Assembly: GCF_002917095.1 (NCBI RefSeq)
Contig: NZ_PQGA01000001.1
Location: forward strand, 248,001 to 312,000
DNA: 64,000 nucleotides
Source: Paraburkholderia eburnea
GTDB taxonomy: Bacteria > Pseudomonadota > Gammaproteobacteria > Burkholderiales > Burkholderiaceae
Direction of reading: 5' to 3'
Position 1 is the stretch's first letter; each line of letters starts with the position of its first letter. Both the position numbers and the translations under genes were made by a program. A model generated the notes under the pieces. The model was not told the origin of the DNA. It worked only from the letters and a program-made list of their open reading frames with translations, and did no database searches. Below are positions 18,889 through 27,516 of this stretch, in pieces.

Positions 18889-19230
18889 TCAACGCTTGCG
18901 CTTTCGTGAGCCGGTATCCAGCGTTCCGGCTTCGTCGTCTTCGAACGAACTGGCCGCCGCTCGCCGCTTCGCGAAATGCGCCTCCACGTCTTCAGGCGCG
19001 ACGGCGGGACGCGGTTCATCGAGCGCCTCGCGCACCTTCGCGCGAAACCAGGCGTCGTGCGTGGCCGGATCGACCGCGAAATCGAACGGCAGCGCGCCTT
19101 CGTTCGCGATACGCGTGAGCAGGATACGCACCGCGTCCGACACGGTGAGCCCCATCTTGTCGAGCACCGTCGATGCGCGCTGCTTCAACGCGGGATCGAT
19201 GCGGACCTGTACCAATGCGCTCGCGCTCAT
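18889..19230 (-). CDS. Orphan RelB/DinJ-type antitoxin
   Basis: A 113-residue protein starting MSASALVQVRIDPALKQRAS, a ribbon-helix-helix N-terminus of the RelB/DinJ family, followed by MGLTVSDAVRILLTRIANEGALPFD. The C-terminal 50 residues are charged and long for this family. I chose ATG 19230, with GGAG 9 bp upstream. ATG 19293 also has an AAGGAA site and would add 21 residues. No toxin gene follows: the next gene downstream is convergent. It is therefore an orphan, or it represses genes elsewhere. Confidence 0.75.
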   Translation of the reverse strand: MSASALVQVRIDPALKQRASTVLDKMGLTVSDAVRILLTRIANEGALPFDFAVDPATHDAWFRAKVREALDEPRPAVAPEDVEAHFAKRRAAASSFEDDEAGTLDTGSRKRKR

Positions 19231-19266
19231 TCCCCAACTCCTACGCGTGATGGTCGAAGCCGCATC

Positions 19267-19284
19267 GTAATTCATCTGTATTAC
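19267..19284. promoter_or_regulatory. Palindrome upstream of the RelB-type gene, possible autoregulatory operator
   Basis: GTAAT at 19267-19271 and ATTAC at 19280-19284 form a spaced inverted repeat in an AT-rich stretch 37 bp upstream of the preferred start. Ribbon-helix-helix antitoxins commonly repress themselves through such sites. Confidence 0.4.
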
Positions 19285-19519
19285 ATTGGACATGCTGGTT
19301 CCTTGAAGCAGGTTAAACACGCTTGAAGTTTCCCTGCCCGGCGCGATCCGCGGAACTCATCCGAATGGCTAGTCCTGCGCCACCTCCCTGCGCGTTTTCC
19401 CCTGTCGGCGGCAAGGCGCGCCGCGAAAGCCCTTTGGTACAATCTCGCGGTTGCCTGGCACCGTTTTCAACGCCCGGCGCCCTGCCCAGAATCCGAAAAA
19501 ACCACAACGCCGAGTCACC

Positions 19520-20173
19520 ATGAACATCGAACAAGCGCGTTTCAACATGATCGAACAGCAAATCCGCCCCTGGGAGGTGCTCGACCAGGACGTGCTGAAT
19601 CTGCTCTCGATCGTCAAGCGTGAGCATTTCGTCCCCGCCGCCTACGCGGATCTCGCGTTCGCCGACCTCCAGTTGCCGCTGCCCAACGGCCAGCACATGA
19701 TGCATCCGCGCGTCGAAGCGCGCGTGCTGCAGGAGCTTGCGGTGAAGAAGCACGAAAGCGTGCTGGAGATCGGGGCGGGTTCGGGTTACATGGCGGCGTT
19801 GCTCGCGCACCGTGCGCAGAAAGTCGTGACGGTCGAAATCGACACGGAACTCGCCGAATTCGCCCGCGCGAACTTCGTCAAGAACGGCGTGCTGAACGCC
19901 GAAGTCGTGCAGGGCGACGCCTCGCGCGGCTGGGCCGCGAATGCGCCCTACGACGTGATCTGCGTTTCGGGCGGCCTGCCCGTGGTGCCGCAGGAACTGC
20001 TCGAACAACTGAAGGTAGGCGGACGCCTTGCCGCATTCGTCGGCGGCGCGCCGGTCATGGAAGCCCAGATCATCACGCGCATGGACGACAAGCAGTACCG
20101 CGTCGCCAGTGTCTTCGAAACCTGGGTCGAAGCGCTTGAAAACGCCGTGCAGCCGCCGCGCTTCAAGTTCTAA
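19520..20173 (+). CDS. Protein-L-isoaspartate O-methyltransferase family protein
   Basis: A 217-residue SAM-dependent methyltransferase. Residues 75-95 contain the motif I glycine loop (VLEIGAGSGYMAALLA), and AFADLQLPLPNGQHMMHPR resembles the PCMT substrate region, where PCMTs normally have an Ile-Ser-Gln-Pro sequence. The sequence fits the divergent Pcm-like family found beside rhodanese genes in Burkholderiaceae. Because the PCMT loop differs, repair of isoaspartyl residues is not certain. Start ATG 19520 begins the conserved MNIEQARFNMIEQQIRPW segment. The rhodanese gene follows after 66 bp. Confidence 0.85.
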   Translation: MNIEQARFNMIEQQIRPWEVLDQDVLNLLSIVKREHFVPAAYADLAFADLQLPLPNGQHMMHPRVEARVLQELAVKKHESVLEIGAGSGYMAALLAHRAQKVVTVEIDTELAEFARANFVKNGVLNAEVVQGDASRGWAANAPYDVICVSGGLPVVPQELLEQLKVGGRLAAFVGGAPVMEAQIITRMDDKQYRVASVFETWVEALENAVQPPRFKF

Positions 20174-20239
20174 AATCGAGCTTTACCACCGTAACCGGGC
20201 CGCGCGCCCGGTTGGTTCTTTCTCAAGATTGAGTCTTTC

Positions 20240-20563
20240 ATGCAGATCCTGACCGCCCCCGCCCTCGCCGAATGGCTCGCCGATTCGTCGCGCCCCGCTC
20301 CCGTGCTGCTCGACGTGCGCGAGCCGTGGGAAATCGAAACGGCGAAGATCGACGGCATCGTCTCGATTCCGATGGCGCAGATCCCCGCGCGCAGCGAGGA
20401 ACTGGACGACGAAGCGCAAGTCGTCTGCATCTGCCATCACGGCGCGCGCAGCGCCCAGGTTGCGATGTTCCTGGAGTCGCGCGGCTTCACGAACGTGTTC
20501 AACCTGCAAGGCGGCATCGACGCATGGTCGCGCCAGGTCGATCCGAAGGTGCCCACGTACTGA
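20240..20563 (+). CDS. Single-domain rhodanese
   Basis: A 107-residue sulfurtransferase domain with the active-site loop CHHGARS, C65 being the persulfide-forming residue, and the LLDVREPWEIE and FNLQGGIDAWS motifs that bracket it. It is close to GlpE/PspE-type proteins in size. It is probably cotranscribed with the methyltransferase upstream and ends at a strong terminator. Confidence 0.9.
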   Translation: MQILTAPALAEWLADSSRPAPVLLDVREPWEIETAKIDGIVSIPMAQIPARSEELDDEAQVVCICHHGARSAQVAMFLESRGFTNVFNLQGGIDAWSRQVDPKVPTY

Positions 20564-20583
20564 TCCGCGGAACCCATGCGTAC

Positions 20584-20617
20584 AAAGGGCGCAGCCTCAC
20601 AGGGCTGCGCCCTTTTT
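20584..20617 (+). terminator. Rho-independent terminator after the rhodanese gene
   Basis: Perfect 12-bp arms (AAAGGGCGCAGC / GCTGCGCCCTTT) are followed by more T residues. The stop codon of the leftward aminotransferase remnant is 17 bp further on. Confidence 0.85.
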
Positions 20618-20633
20618 CATTGCCACAACGCCG

Positions 20634-21107
20634 TTAATCGACTTCGCGCAAAACCAGCGCCACGGTCGAGAAGATCTCCTCGATCTGCTTCTCGTCGACG
20701 ATCAGCGGCGGCGAGAACGCCAGAATGTCGCCCGTGTAGCGTATGAGCACGCCCTTCTGGTAACAGCGCACGAACGTCTCGTACGCGCGCGCACCGGGCG
20801 CGCCTTCGCGCGGCTCAAGCTCCACGCCGCCCACCAGCCCGAGATTGCGCACGTCGATCACATGCGGCTCGCCGCGCAGCTTGTGAATCTCGCGCTCGAA
20901 GATCGGCGCCATCTGCGCGGCGCGGCCAAACAAACCCTCGCGCTCGTACAGGTCGATGGTCGCGCGCTTGCGGCCACGGCGCCCATCGGCGCGGCAATGC
21001 CCCGCATTCACGCACCACAGCCCCGCGGTGCCATCGAGAATCTGCCGACCGTCGTGCGACATGAAGGGCATCCAGAACGCGGACAGATCGGGCAGGCTGG
21101 CATTCAT
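20634..21107 (-). pseudogene. Gutted class III (omega-amino acid) aminotransferase remnant
   Basis: The open frame joins two ends of an omega-amino acid--pyruvate aminotransferase. The N-terminal part is ASLPDLSAFWMPF directly followed by DGRQILDGTAGLWCVNAGHCR. Then a short odd stretch (ADGRRGRKRA) leads into the C-terminal region DLYEREGLFGRAAQ to VDEKQIEEIFSTVAL. The family has about 440 residues; about 25 appear missing after WMPF and about 270 from the middle, including the PLP lysine. The frame stays open and AAGGGAG still sits 6 bp before ATG 21107. It cannot be an active transaminase. Confidence 0.8.
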
Positions 21108-21333
21108 CTGCATCTCCCTTTCGAAGATTGAGGGCATCGAAGTCGATCGAAGAAAACAGCGGGCTTGTGAAAATCAGTGTAGGCAGCGGGCAGCGCGTGC
21201 GCATGACATGCACAACGATGTAGCGCGCCTGCACTTGAGCACCTGTTCGCGACGATCTCGCGCCTCGTCGTGCACCGCGTCGCCCTTGTTTTTCGCACTG
21301 CAACGATGCAGCACGCCCGAACATGCGTCGCAG

Positions 21334-21350
21334 TGCACCACATTCGTGTA
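21334..21350. promoter_or_regulatory. NtrC-like binding site upstream of urtA
   Basis: TGCACCACATTCGTGTA matches the NtrC consensus TGCACY-N4-TGGTGCA at 11 of 13 fixed positions. It lies about 92 bp upstream of the sigma-54 promoter, a normal distance for an enhancer. A second, imperfectly spaced candidate is at 21399-21413. Confidence 0.6.
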
Positions 21351-21425
21351 CCCCTTGCGCCGCGCTGCGCCCCATGCGCACCGCCTGCGCCTTGCTGCTG
21401 CACACATGGCGCATATTTCACGCAC

Positions 21426-21441
21426 TGGCATATCCCTTGCA
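21426..21441 (+). promoter_or_regulatory. Sigma-54 (RpoN) promoter of the urt operon
   Basis: TGGCAT-ATCCC-TTGCA matches the -24/-12 consensus TGGCAC-N5-TTGCW with the GG and GC pairs correctly spaced. The predicted start is near 21452, about 74 bp before urtA. Sigma-54 use fits control of urea uptake by nitrogen limitation. Confidence 0.8.
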
Positions 21442-21525
21442 GTAATGGTCCGGCAAGACTGACTCGAACAGCCGGCGCAAAACCACATGCGCCACGACCA
21501 TGACTTCACCCAAAGGGGCAATGCA

Positions 21526-22830
21526 ATGAAACGTCGCAGTCTGTTGAAATTCGGGACGATGTCGGGCGCGCTCGCACTCGCAGGACGCGTGCCGTTCGCG
21601 CACGCCGACACGGGCAGCGGCCCCATCAAGGTCGGCATTCTTCACTCGCTGTCGGGCACGATGGCGATTTCGGAGACCTCGCTCAAAGACACGGCGCTGA
21701 TGACGATCTCCGACATCAACAAGAACGGCGGCGTGATGGGCCGGCAGATCGAGCCCGTGGTGGTGGACCCGGCCTCGAACTGGCCGCTGTTCGCCGAAAA
21801 GGCGCGCCAGTTGCTCACCCAGGACAAGGTCGCGTGCGTGTTCGGCTGCTGGACGTCGGTGTCGCGCAAGTCGGTACTGCCGGTGTTCGAGGAACTCAAC
21901 GGCCTGCTCTACTACCCGGTGCAATACGAAGGGGAGGAAATGTCGCGCAACGTGTTCTACACGGGCGCCGCGCCCAATCAGCAGGCGCTTCCCGCCGTCG
22001 AATATCTGATGAGTCCGGAAGGCGGCGGCGCGAAGCGCTTCTTCCTGCTCGGCACCGACTATGTGTATCCGCGCACGACCAACAAGATCCTGCGCGCGTT
22101 CCTGCATTCGAAGGGTGTGAAGGACAGCGATATTCAGGAGGTCTACACGCCGTTCGGTCACAGCGACTATCAAACGATCGTCGCCAACATCAAGACCTTC
22201 TCGCAGGGCGGCAAGACCACGGTGGTCTCGACCATCAACGGCGATTCGAACGTGCCCTTCTACAAGGAACTCGGCAACCAGGGCATCAAGGCAACCGATG
22301 TACCGGTGGTCGCTTTCTCGGTGGGCGAAGAGGAACTGCGCGGCATCGATACGAAACCGCTCGTCGGCCATCTCGCGGCGTGGAATTACTTCATGTCGGT
22401 GAAAGGCCCGAACAACACGAAGTTCAAGGAACAGTTCGAGTCGTGGGTCGCCACCAACAACCTGCCGGGCGGCAGCAAACGCGTCACCAATGATCCGATG
22501 GAGGCCACGTATGTCGGCATCCATATGTGGAAGCAGGCCGTCGAAAAAGCGAAGAGCACCGACGTGGACAAGGTGCGCGTGGCGATGATCGGCCAGAGCG
22601 TGGCCGCGCCTTCGGGCTTCACGCTGTCGATGGACGGCAACCACCATCTGCACAAGCCCGTGATGATCGGCGAGATTCGCGGCGACGGCCAGTTCAACGT
22701 CGTGTGGAAGACGAAGACGGCGATTCGCGCTCAGCCGTGGAGTCCGTTCATCGCCGGCAACGAAGGCAAGCCGGATGTCGTGACGCAAGACGTGCTGCCG
22801 GAGTTCCTGCACCGCTCGCGCACGGCTTGA
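21526..22830 (+). CDS. urtA: Urea ABC transporter substrate-binding protein
   Basis: UrtA captures urea in the periplasm for the UrtBCDE importer. The 434-residue protein begins MKRRSLLKFGTMSGALALAG, a twin-arginine-type signal peptide ending near AHA, followed by IKVGILHSLSGTMAISETSL, characteristic of UrtA/AmiC-type binders. VFGCWTSVSRKSVLPVFEE and GLLYYPVQYEGEE are typical of UrtA rather than LivJ. I chose ATG 21526 because AAGGGG lies 8 bp upstream. It is the first gene of urtABCDE, under a sigma-54 promoter. Confidence 0.95.
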   Translation: MKRRSLLKFGTMSGALALAGRVPFAHADTGSGPIKVGILHSLSGTMAISETSLKDTALMTISDINKNGGVMGRQIEPVVVDPASNWPLFAEKARQLLTQDKVACVFGCWTSVSRKSVLPVFEELNGLLYYPVQYEGEEMSRNVFYTGAAPNQQALPAVEYLMSPEGGGAKRFFLLGTDYVYPRTTNKILRAFLHSKGVKDSDIQEVYTPFGHSDYQTIVANIKTFSQGGKTTVVSTINGDSNVPFYKELGNQGIKATDVPVVAFSVGEEELRGIDTKPLVGHLAAWNYFMSVKGPNNTKFKEQFESWVATNNLPGGSKRVTNDPMEATYVGIHMWKQAVEKAKSTDVDKVRVAMIGQSVAAPSGFTLSMDGNHHLHKPVMIGEIRGDGQFNVVWKTKTAIRAQPWSPFIAGNEGKPDVVTQDVLPEFLHRSRTA

Positions 22831-22992
22831 TGATGGCTCGCTGAGTCGGCCAGCTTGAGTCGGCCAGCAACACCAGGTAATACCAGGCGCGCCACGCGAC
22901 ACGTCTCGCGTAGCGCGCACGATCTGCCCGAACGGGGCGCACTGCAGCGGCCTTATGCTTTGGGGCGCACCCCGCATCAAGAAGAAGACATC

Positions 22993-24630
22993 ATGGCTCT
23001 CTCATTCTCGAGGTTTGCCCGCGCGGGGCTGCGTCAGTTACTGGCCGCCGCGCTCTTTGCCGTGCTCGGCGCAAGCGCTCACGCGCTCGAAACCGCCGAT
23101 GTCGCGCCGCTTGGCGCCGACGACTTCGACGCGAAATCCGCCGCCATCGACAAGCTCATCGCCACGCACGACGCCGCTTCACTAGCACTCCTGAAGGCTT
23201 TGTCAGAAGACAACGTGAGCGCGACCGATTCCGGCGAAGTGCTGATCCAGGACGGCGACAATGCACGCGACGCCGCCACCGGCAAGCCCGTGGCGGCAAA
23301 CGTCGCGTCCAGCGCCCAATCCATCACGCTCAACAACCAGTTGCGCTCTAAAGTGGCGGGCGCGCTCTCGGGCCTGCAGCTCGCCTCGCCTGACGTCGAA
23401 ACGCGCCGCGCCGCCATCGCCGAACTGCTGAAGAACCCCGACCCGTCGATGAAGCCGATGATCGACGCCGCCCGCGCGAAGGAAGCCGATCCTGCGCTCA
23501 AGCGCCGTCTCGACACGCTATGGGCGATGAGCGCACTGCGCGATCCGGACGCGGCGACGCGTCTGGAAGCCACGAAGCTGGTCGCGGCGCGCCACGATCT
23601 CGACATGTACGAACTGCTGCGCCCGCTCGTTGCGAAGAACACGAGCGGCGGCTGGAGCGAACCCGATGCCAACGTGCGCGCGGCCGCCCAGCAAGGCATC
23701 GACGCGCTCGATTCGATCCAGCGCCGCAGCCAGATCCTCGGCACGCTGTTCGCCGGTCTGTCGCTGGGCAGCGTGCTGCTGCTCGCGGCGTTGGGCCTCG
23801 CGATCACGTATGGCCTCATCGGCGTCATCAACATGGCGCACGGCGAATTCCTCATGATCGGTGCGTACGCAACCTATGTGGTGCAGACGCTCTTTCAGCG
23901 CTACGCGCCCGGCGCGTTCGACTGGTATCCGCTGCTGGCGATTCCCGCTTCGTTCATCGTCGCCGCGCTGATCGGCGCGGGAATCGAGCGGCTGGTGATC
24001 CGCCATCTCTATGGCCGTCCGCTGGAAACGCTGCTGACCACCTTCGGCATCAGCCTGATCCTGATTCAGGCCACGCGCATGCTGTTCGGCGCGCAGAACG
24101 TGCAGGTCGAAAACCCCGCGTGGATGAGCGGCGGCGTGACGGTGATGCAGAACCTCATCCTGCCGTACAACCGCCTGGCGATCCTCGCGTTCTCGCTGAT
24201 CGTGGTGGGCATCGCGTGGACCGTGCTCAACAAAACGCGTCTGGGCCTGTTCGTGCGCGCCGTCACGCAGAACCGCCGCATGGCCGCCTGCGTGGGCGTG
24301 CGCACCGCGCGCGTCGATGCGTGGGCGTTCGCGTTCGGCGCGGGCATCGCGGGTCTGGGCGGCTGCGCGCTCTCGCAGATCGGCAACGTCGGTCCGGATC
24401 TTGGCCAGAGCTACATCATCGACTCGTTCATGGCCGTGGTGCTGGGCGGCGTGGGCCAGATCGCAGGCACGGTGATCGGTGGCTTTGGCCTTGGCCTGGT
24501 TTCCAAGGCCATCGAGCCGTTCTGGGGCGCGGTGCTCGCGAAGATCGCCGTGCTCGTGCTGATCGTGCTCTTCATCCAGAAGCGTCCGCAGGGGCTGTTC
24601 GCCCTCAAGGGCCGTAGCGCGGAGGCTTGA
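22993..24630 (+). CDS. urtB: Urea ABC transporter permease UrtB
   Basis: The 545-residue protein has a signal-like hydrophobic start, a roughly 235-residue extracytoplasmic region with helical repeats (for example VETRRAAIAELLKNPDPSMK), and then a LivH-type permease with about eight membrane segments beginning at LFAGLSLGSVLLLAALGLAI. This fused N-terminal region is characteristic of UrtB. The conserved GVGQIAGTVIGGFGLG near the end probably contacts the ATPases. ATG 22993 begins the signal peptide. Longer frames upstream are unlikely to be coding. Confidence 0.94.
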   Translation: MALSFSRFARAGLRQLLAAALFAVLGASAHALETADVAPLGADDFDAKSAAIDKLIATHDAASLALLKALSEDNVSATDSGEVLIQDGDNARDAATGKPVAANVASSAQSITLNNQLRSKVAGALSGLQLASPDVETRRAAIAELLKNPDPSMKPMIDAARAKEADPALKRRLDTLWAMSALRDPDAATRLEATKLVAARHDLDMYELLRPLVAKNTSGGWSEPDANVRAAAQQGIDALDSIQRRSQILGTLFAGLSLGSVLLLAALGLAITYGLIGVINMAHGEFLMIGAYATYVVQTLFQRYAPGAFDWYPLLAIPASFIVAALIGAGIERLVIRHLYGRPLETLLTTFGISLILIQATRMLFGAQNVQVENPAWMSGGVTVMQNLILPYNRLAILAFSLIVVGIAWTVLNKTRLGLFVRAVTQNRRMAACVGVRTARVDAWAFAFGAGIAGLGGCALSQIGNVGPDLGQSYIIDSFMAVVLGGVGQIAGTVIGGFGLGLVSKAIEPFWGAVLAKIAVLVLIVLFIQKRPQGLFALKGRSAEA

Positions 24631-24635
24631 ACCAC

Positions 24636-25814
24636 ATGACCGTCGCCACTTCCACTTCGCCGCGTCATACGCTCGGCGCGCAAGAGAGCGCTGCCGAAAC
24701 CTTCGCGCTCGGCCTGCCCGCGCGCCCCGCCCTGCTTTCGCGCCGTGCCTGGCTTGCGCTGATCGCGCTCATCATCGCCATCGGCGTGGGCGTGCCGCTG
24801 TGCGCGCTGGTGCTGCCGCAATCGAGCGCGCTGCATCTGTCCGCCTACACGATGACGCTCGCGGGCAAGCTCATGTGCTACGCGATCGCCGCGCTCGCGC
24901 TCGATCTCGTGTGGGGCTATTGCGGCATTCTGAGCCTGGGCCACGGCTTGTTCTTCGCGCTGGGCGGCTACGCCATCGGCATGTATCTGATGCGCGAGAT
25001 CGGCCACGACGGCAAATACGGCAGCGATCTGCCCGACTTCATGGTGTTCCTCGACTGGCATTCGCTGCCGTGGTACTGGCAGGGCACGCAGCATCTGGGC
25101 GTGGCGCTGCTGCTGGTCGTGCTGGTGCCCGCCGTGGTCGCGTGGGTGTTCGGCTTCTTCACGTTCCGCTCGCGCGTGAAGGGCGTGTATCTGTCGATCA
25201 TCACGCAGGCCATGACCTTCGCCGCGATGCTGCTGTTCTATCGCAACGAAACGGGCTTCGGCGGCAATAACGGCTTCACGGATTTCAAGCGCATCGCAGG
25301 TATGCCGATCACGCATCCGGGCACGCGCACGGTGCTGTTTCTGCTGACCTTCGCCACGCTCGTGCTGGCGTTTCTGGCGGCGCGCGCGATCGTCACCTCG
25401 AAGCTCGGCCGCGTCGTGACCGCCGTGCGCGACGGCGAAACGCGCCTGATGTTCCTCGGCTACAGCCCGCTCGGCTACAAGCTGTTCATCTGGACGCTCT
25501 CGGCCGTGCTGTGCGGCATCGCGGGCGCGCTCTACGTGCCGCAGGTCGGCATCATCAACCCGAGCGAGATGTCGCCGGGCAACTCGATCGAAATGGCGAT
25601 CTGGGTGGCCGTGGGCGGACGCGGGACGCTGATCGGCCCGATCATCGGCGCGTTCGCGGTCAATGGCGCGAAGAGCTTTTTCACTGCCTATTTCGCCGAA
25701 TACTGGCTGTTCTTCCTCGGCCTCATCTTCGTGCTGGTGCCGCTACTGCTGCCCAACGGCATCATGGGCCTGATCGAACTCGCGGCGAAACGCCTCGGAG
25801 GCAAGCGCGCATGA
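24636..25814 (+). CDS. urtC: Urea ABC transporter permease UrtC
   Basis: A 392-residue LivM-type permease with about ten membrane segments and the conserved ISLGHG-like segment LSLGHGLFFALGGYAIGMYL. NNGFTDFKRIAG and the extended loop after GKYGSDLPDFMVFLDW are UrtC traits. GGAGG at 24621-24625 is 10 bp before ATG 24636, so I prefer that to the TTG at 24627. Its TGA overlaps the urtD ATG (ATGA). Confidence 0.94.
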   Translation: MTVATSTSPRHTLGAQESAAETFALGLPARPALLSRRAWLALIALIIAIGVGVPLCALVLPQSSALHLSAYTMTLAGKLMCYAIAALALDLVWGYCGILSLGHGLFFALGGYAIGMYLMREIGHDGKYGSDLPDFMVFLDWHSLPWYWQGTQHLGVALLLVVLVPAVVAWVFGFFTFRSRVKGVYLSIITQAMTFAAMLLFYRNETGFGGNNGFTDFKRIAGMPITHPGTRTVLFLLTFATLVLAFLAARAIVTSKLGRVVTAVRDGETRLMFLGYSPLGYKLFIWTLSAVLCGIAGALYVPQVGIINPSEMSPGNSIEMAIWVAVGGRGTLIGPIIGAFAVNGAKSFFTAYFAEYWLFFLGLIFVLVPLLLPNGIMGLIELAAKRLGGKRA

Positions 25815-26683
25815 ACGGACATATCCTGCTCAACGACCCGCTCAACCACAACCCGTTCGACGACGCGGACACGCTCGCGGTCTCCGGCGTCGCCAGCATG
25901 GGACACGTGGTCGAGCCAGGCGCAATCGATATCTCGCACGGCACGATCCTCTATCTGGAAGACGTGACCGTGAGCTTCGACGGCTTTCGCGCGCTCAACA
26001 AACTGTCGCTTGCCATCGACGCGGGCGAGCTGCGCTGCGTGATCGGCCCGAACGGCGCGGGCAAGACCACGATGATGGACGTCATCACCGGCAAGACATC
26101 GCCCGATTCGGGCAAGGTGTTTCTCGGCCAGACGCTCGACCTCACGCGCATGAACGAACCATCGATCGCGCGCGCGGGGATCGGTCGCAAGTTCCAGAAG
26201 CCCACGGTGTTCGAGCAGCATCCCGTGTGGGAGAACCTCGAACTCGCCATGAAGGCCGACAAGGGCTGGTTCGCGACGCTGCGCGCGCGGCTCGATCGCG
26301 ACGCGCAGGCGAAGATCGAGCAGACGCTCGAAATCATTCGCCTCGAAAGCGATGCGCGGCGTCTTGCGGGCGAGCTTTCGCACGGGCAGAAGCAGCGGCT
26401 GGAAATCGGCATGCTGCTGATGCAAAAGCCGCAGTTGCTGCTGCTGGACGAACCCGCCGCGGGCATGACCGACGACGAAACGATGGAACTGGCCGCCCTG
26501 CTCAACCGCCTGCGCGGCAGTTGCTCGATGATGGTGGTCGAGCACGACATGGAGTTCGTCGCGGCGCTCGCGGGCGAGACCGGCCGCGTTACCGTGATGG
26601 CCGAGGGCCGCGTGCTCGCGCACGGCACGCTCGACGACGTGAAGCGCGACGAAACCGTGATCGAATCGTATCTGGGACGCTAA
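25811..26683 (+). CDS. urtD: Urea ABC transporter ATP-binding protein UrtD
   Basis: A 290-residue LivG-type ATPase. Walker A is GPNGAGKTTMMD, the signature region reads LSHGQKQRLEIG (His in place of the usual second position Gly-Gly), and Walker B is LLLLDEPAAGM. About 45 residues precede the ATPase domain. It overlaps urtC by ATGA. Confidence 0.94.
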   Translation: MNGHILLNDPLNHNPFDDADTLAVSGVASMGHVVEPGAIDISHGTILYLEDVTVSFDGFRALNKLSLAIDAGELRCVIGPNGAGKTTMMDVITGKTSPDSGKVFLGQTLDLTRMNEPSIARAGIGRKFQKPTVFEQHPVWENLELAMKADKGWFATLRARLDRDAQAKIEQTLEIIRLESDARRLAGELSHGQKQRLEIGMLLMQKPQLLLLDEPAAGMTDDETMELAALLNRLRGSCSMMVVEHDMEFVAALAGETGRVTVMAEGRVLAHGTLDDVKRDETVIESYLGR

Positions 26684-26696
26684 AAGATCATTAGCC

Positions 26697-27392
26697 ATGC
26701 TGAACATTGAATCGCTGAACCAGTATTACGGTGGCAGCCACATCCTGCGCAACGTCTCGATGACGGTGCCGCAAGGCGAATTGACGGTCCTGCTCGGGCG
26801 CAACGGCGTGGGCAAGACCACGCTGCTGCGCTGCCTGATGGGCGTGGTGCCTACCAAAAGCGGCACGATCGCCTGGGGCGATCACGCGCTCACGAAGCTG
26901 CCCACGCACGCACGCGTGGCGCAGGGGCTGGCTTATGTGCCACAAGGGCGCGATATCTTTCCACGTCTCACGGTGGAAGAAAATCTGCTGGTGGGCGCGG
27001 CGAGCAAAAAGCGCATGCCCAAGGGCGTGCCCGACCATATCTACACGCTCTTTCCCGTGCTCAAGGACATGAAGGCGCGGCGCGGCGGCGATCTTTCCGG
27101 CGGCCAGCAACAGCAACTGGCGATTGGGCGCGCGCTGATGAGCGATCCGCAACTGCTGATTCTCGATGAGCCGACCGAAGGCATTCAGCCATCGATCATT
27201 CAGGATATCGGACGCACGCTGCGCAGACTCGTCGAGGAGATGAATCTCACGGTGCTGCTGGTCGAGCAGTATTACGACTTCGCCAAGGCTATCGCGGATC
27301 GCTATTGGGTGATGAGCCGCGGCGAGATCGTCGCGGGCGGCGCGGGCGCGCAGATGGATGCGGATGGCGTGCGGGAGTTGATTGCGGTGTGA
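26697..27392 (+). CDS. urtE: Urea ABC transporter ATP-binding protein UrtE
   Basis: A 231-residue LivF-type ATPase with Walker A GRNGVGKTTLLR, signature LSGGQQQQLAIGRAL and Walker B LLILDEPTEGIQPSI. It begins MLNIESLNQYYGGSHILRNV, as UrtE proteins do. It closes the urt transporter genes, 13 bp after urtD. The next genes are a toxin-antitoxin pair, not urease. Confidence 0.95.
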   Translation: MLNIESLNQYYGGSHILRNVSMTVPQGELTVLLGRNGVGKTTLLRCLMGVVPTKSGTIAWGDHALTKLPTHARVAQGLAYVPQGRDIFPRLTVEENLLVGAASKKRMPKGVPDHIYTLFPVLKDMKARRGGDLSGGQQQQLAIGRALMSDPQLLILDEPTEGIQPSIIQDIGRTLRRLVEEMNLTVLLVEQYYDFAKAIADRYWVMSRGEIVAGGAGAQMDADGVRELIAV

Positions 27393-27431
27393 CAATGGTT
27401 TGAGCGACGGGCGACAAATGGGGACCGACGA

Positions 27432-27463
27432 GACGCAAGGAACCGGCCGTGGTTTCTTGCGTC
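27432..27463. promoter_or_regulatory. Inverted repeat overlapping the toxin-antitoxin promoter, possible operator
   Basis: Arms GACGCAAGGAACC (27432-27444) and GGTTTCTTGCGTC (27451-27463) pair with one mismatch around a 6-base centre. The right arm covers the -35 hexamer of the predicted promoter. This fits autorepression by a Phd-type antitoxin; a hairpin ending urtE transcription is an alternative. Confidence 0.55.
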
Positions 27464-27485
27464 ACGACCATAAAAAGTCTATATT
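27457..27485 (+). promoter_or_regulatory. Sigma-70 promoter of the toxin-antitoxin pair
   Basis: TTGCGT (27457-27462) and TATATT (27480-27485) are separated by exactly 17 bp, 32 bp upstream of the antitoxin start. Confidence 0.6.
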
Positions 27486-27516
27486 CGGACCGGTCACGTC
27501 AATCAGGGAGCCGCGC

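Larger units (their letters stand above)
21138..21486. other. Gap upstream of urtA carrying nitrogen-control elements
   Basis: This 349 bp stretch lacks a credible gene. It contains a sigma-54 promoter and an NtrC-like site, listed separately, and a stretch of short GTGCA/TGCAC-like words (about 21230-21410) that may hold further activator sites. Confidence 0.6.
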
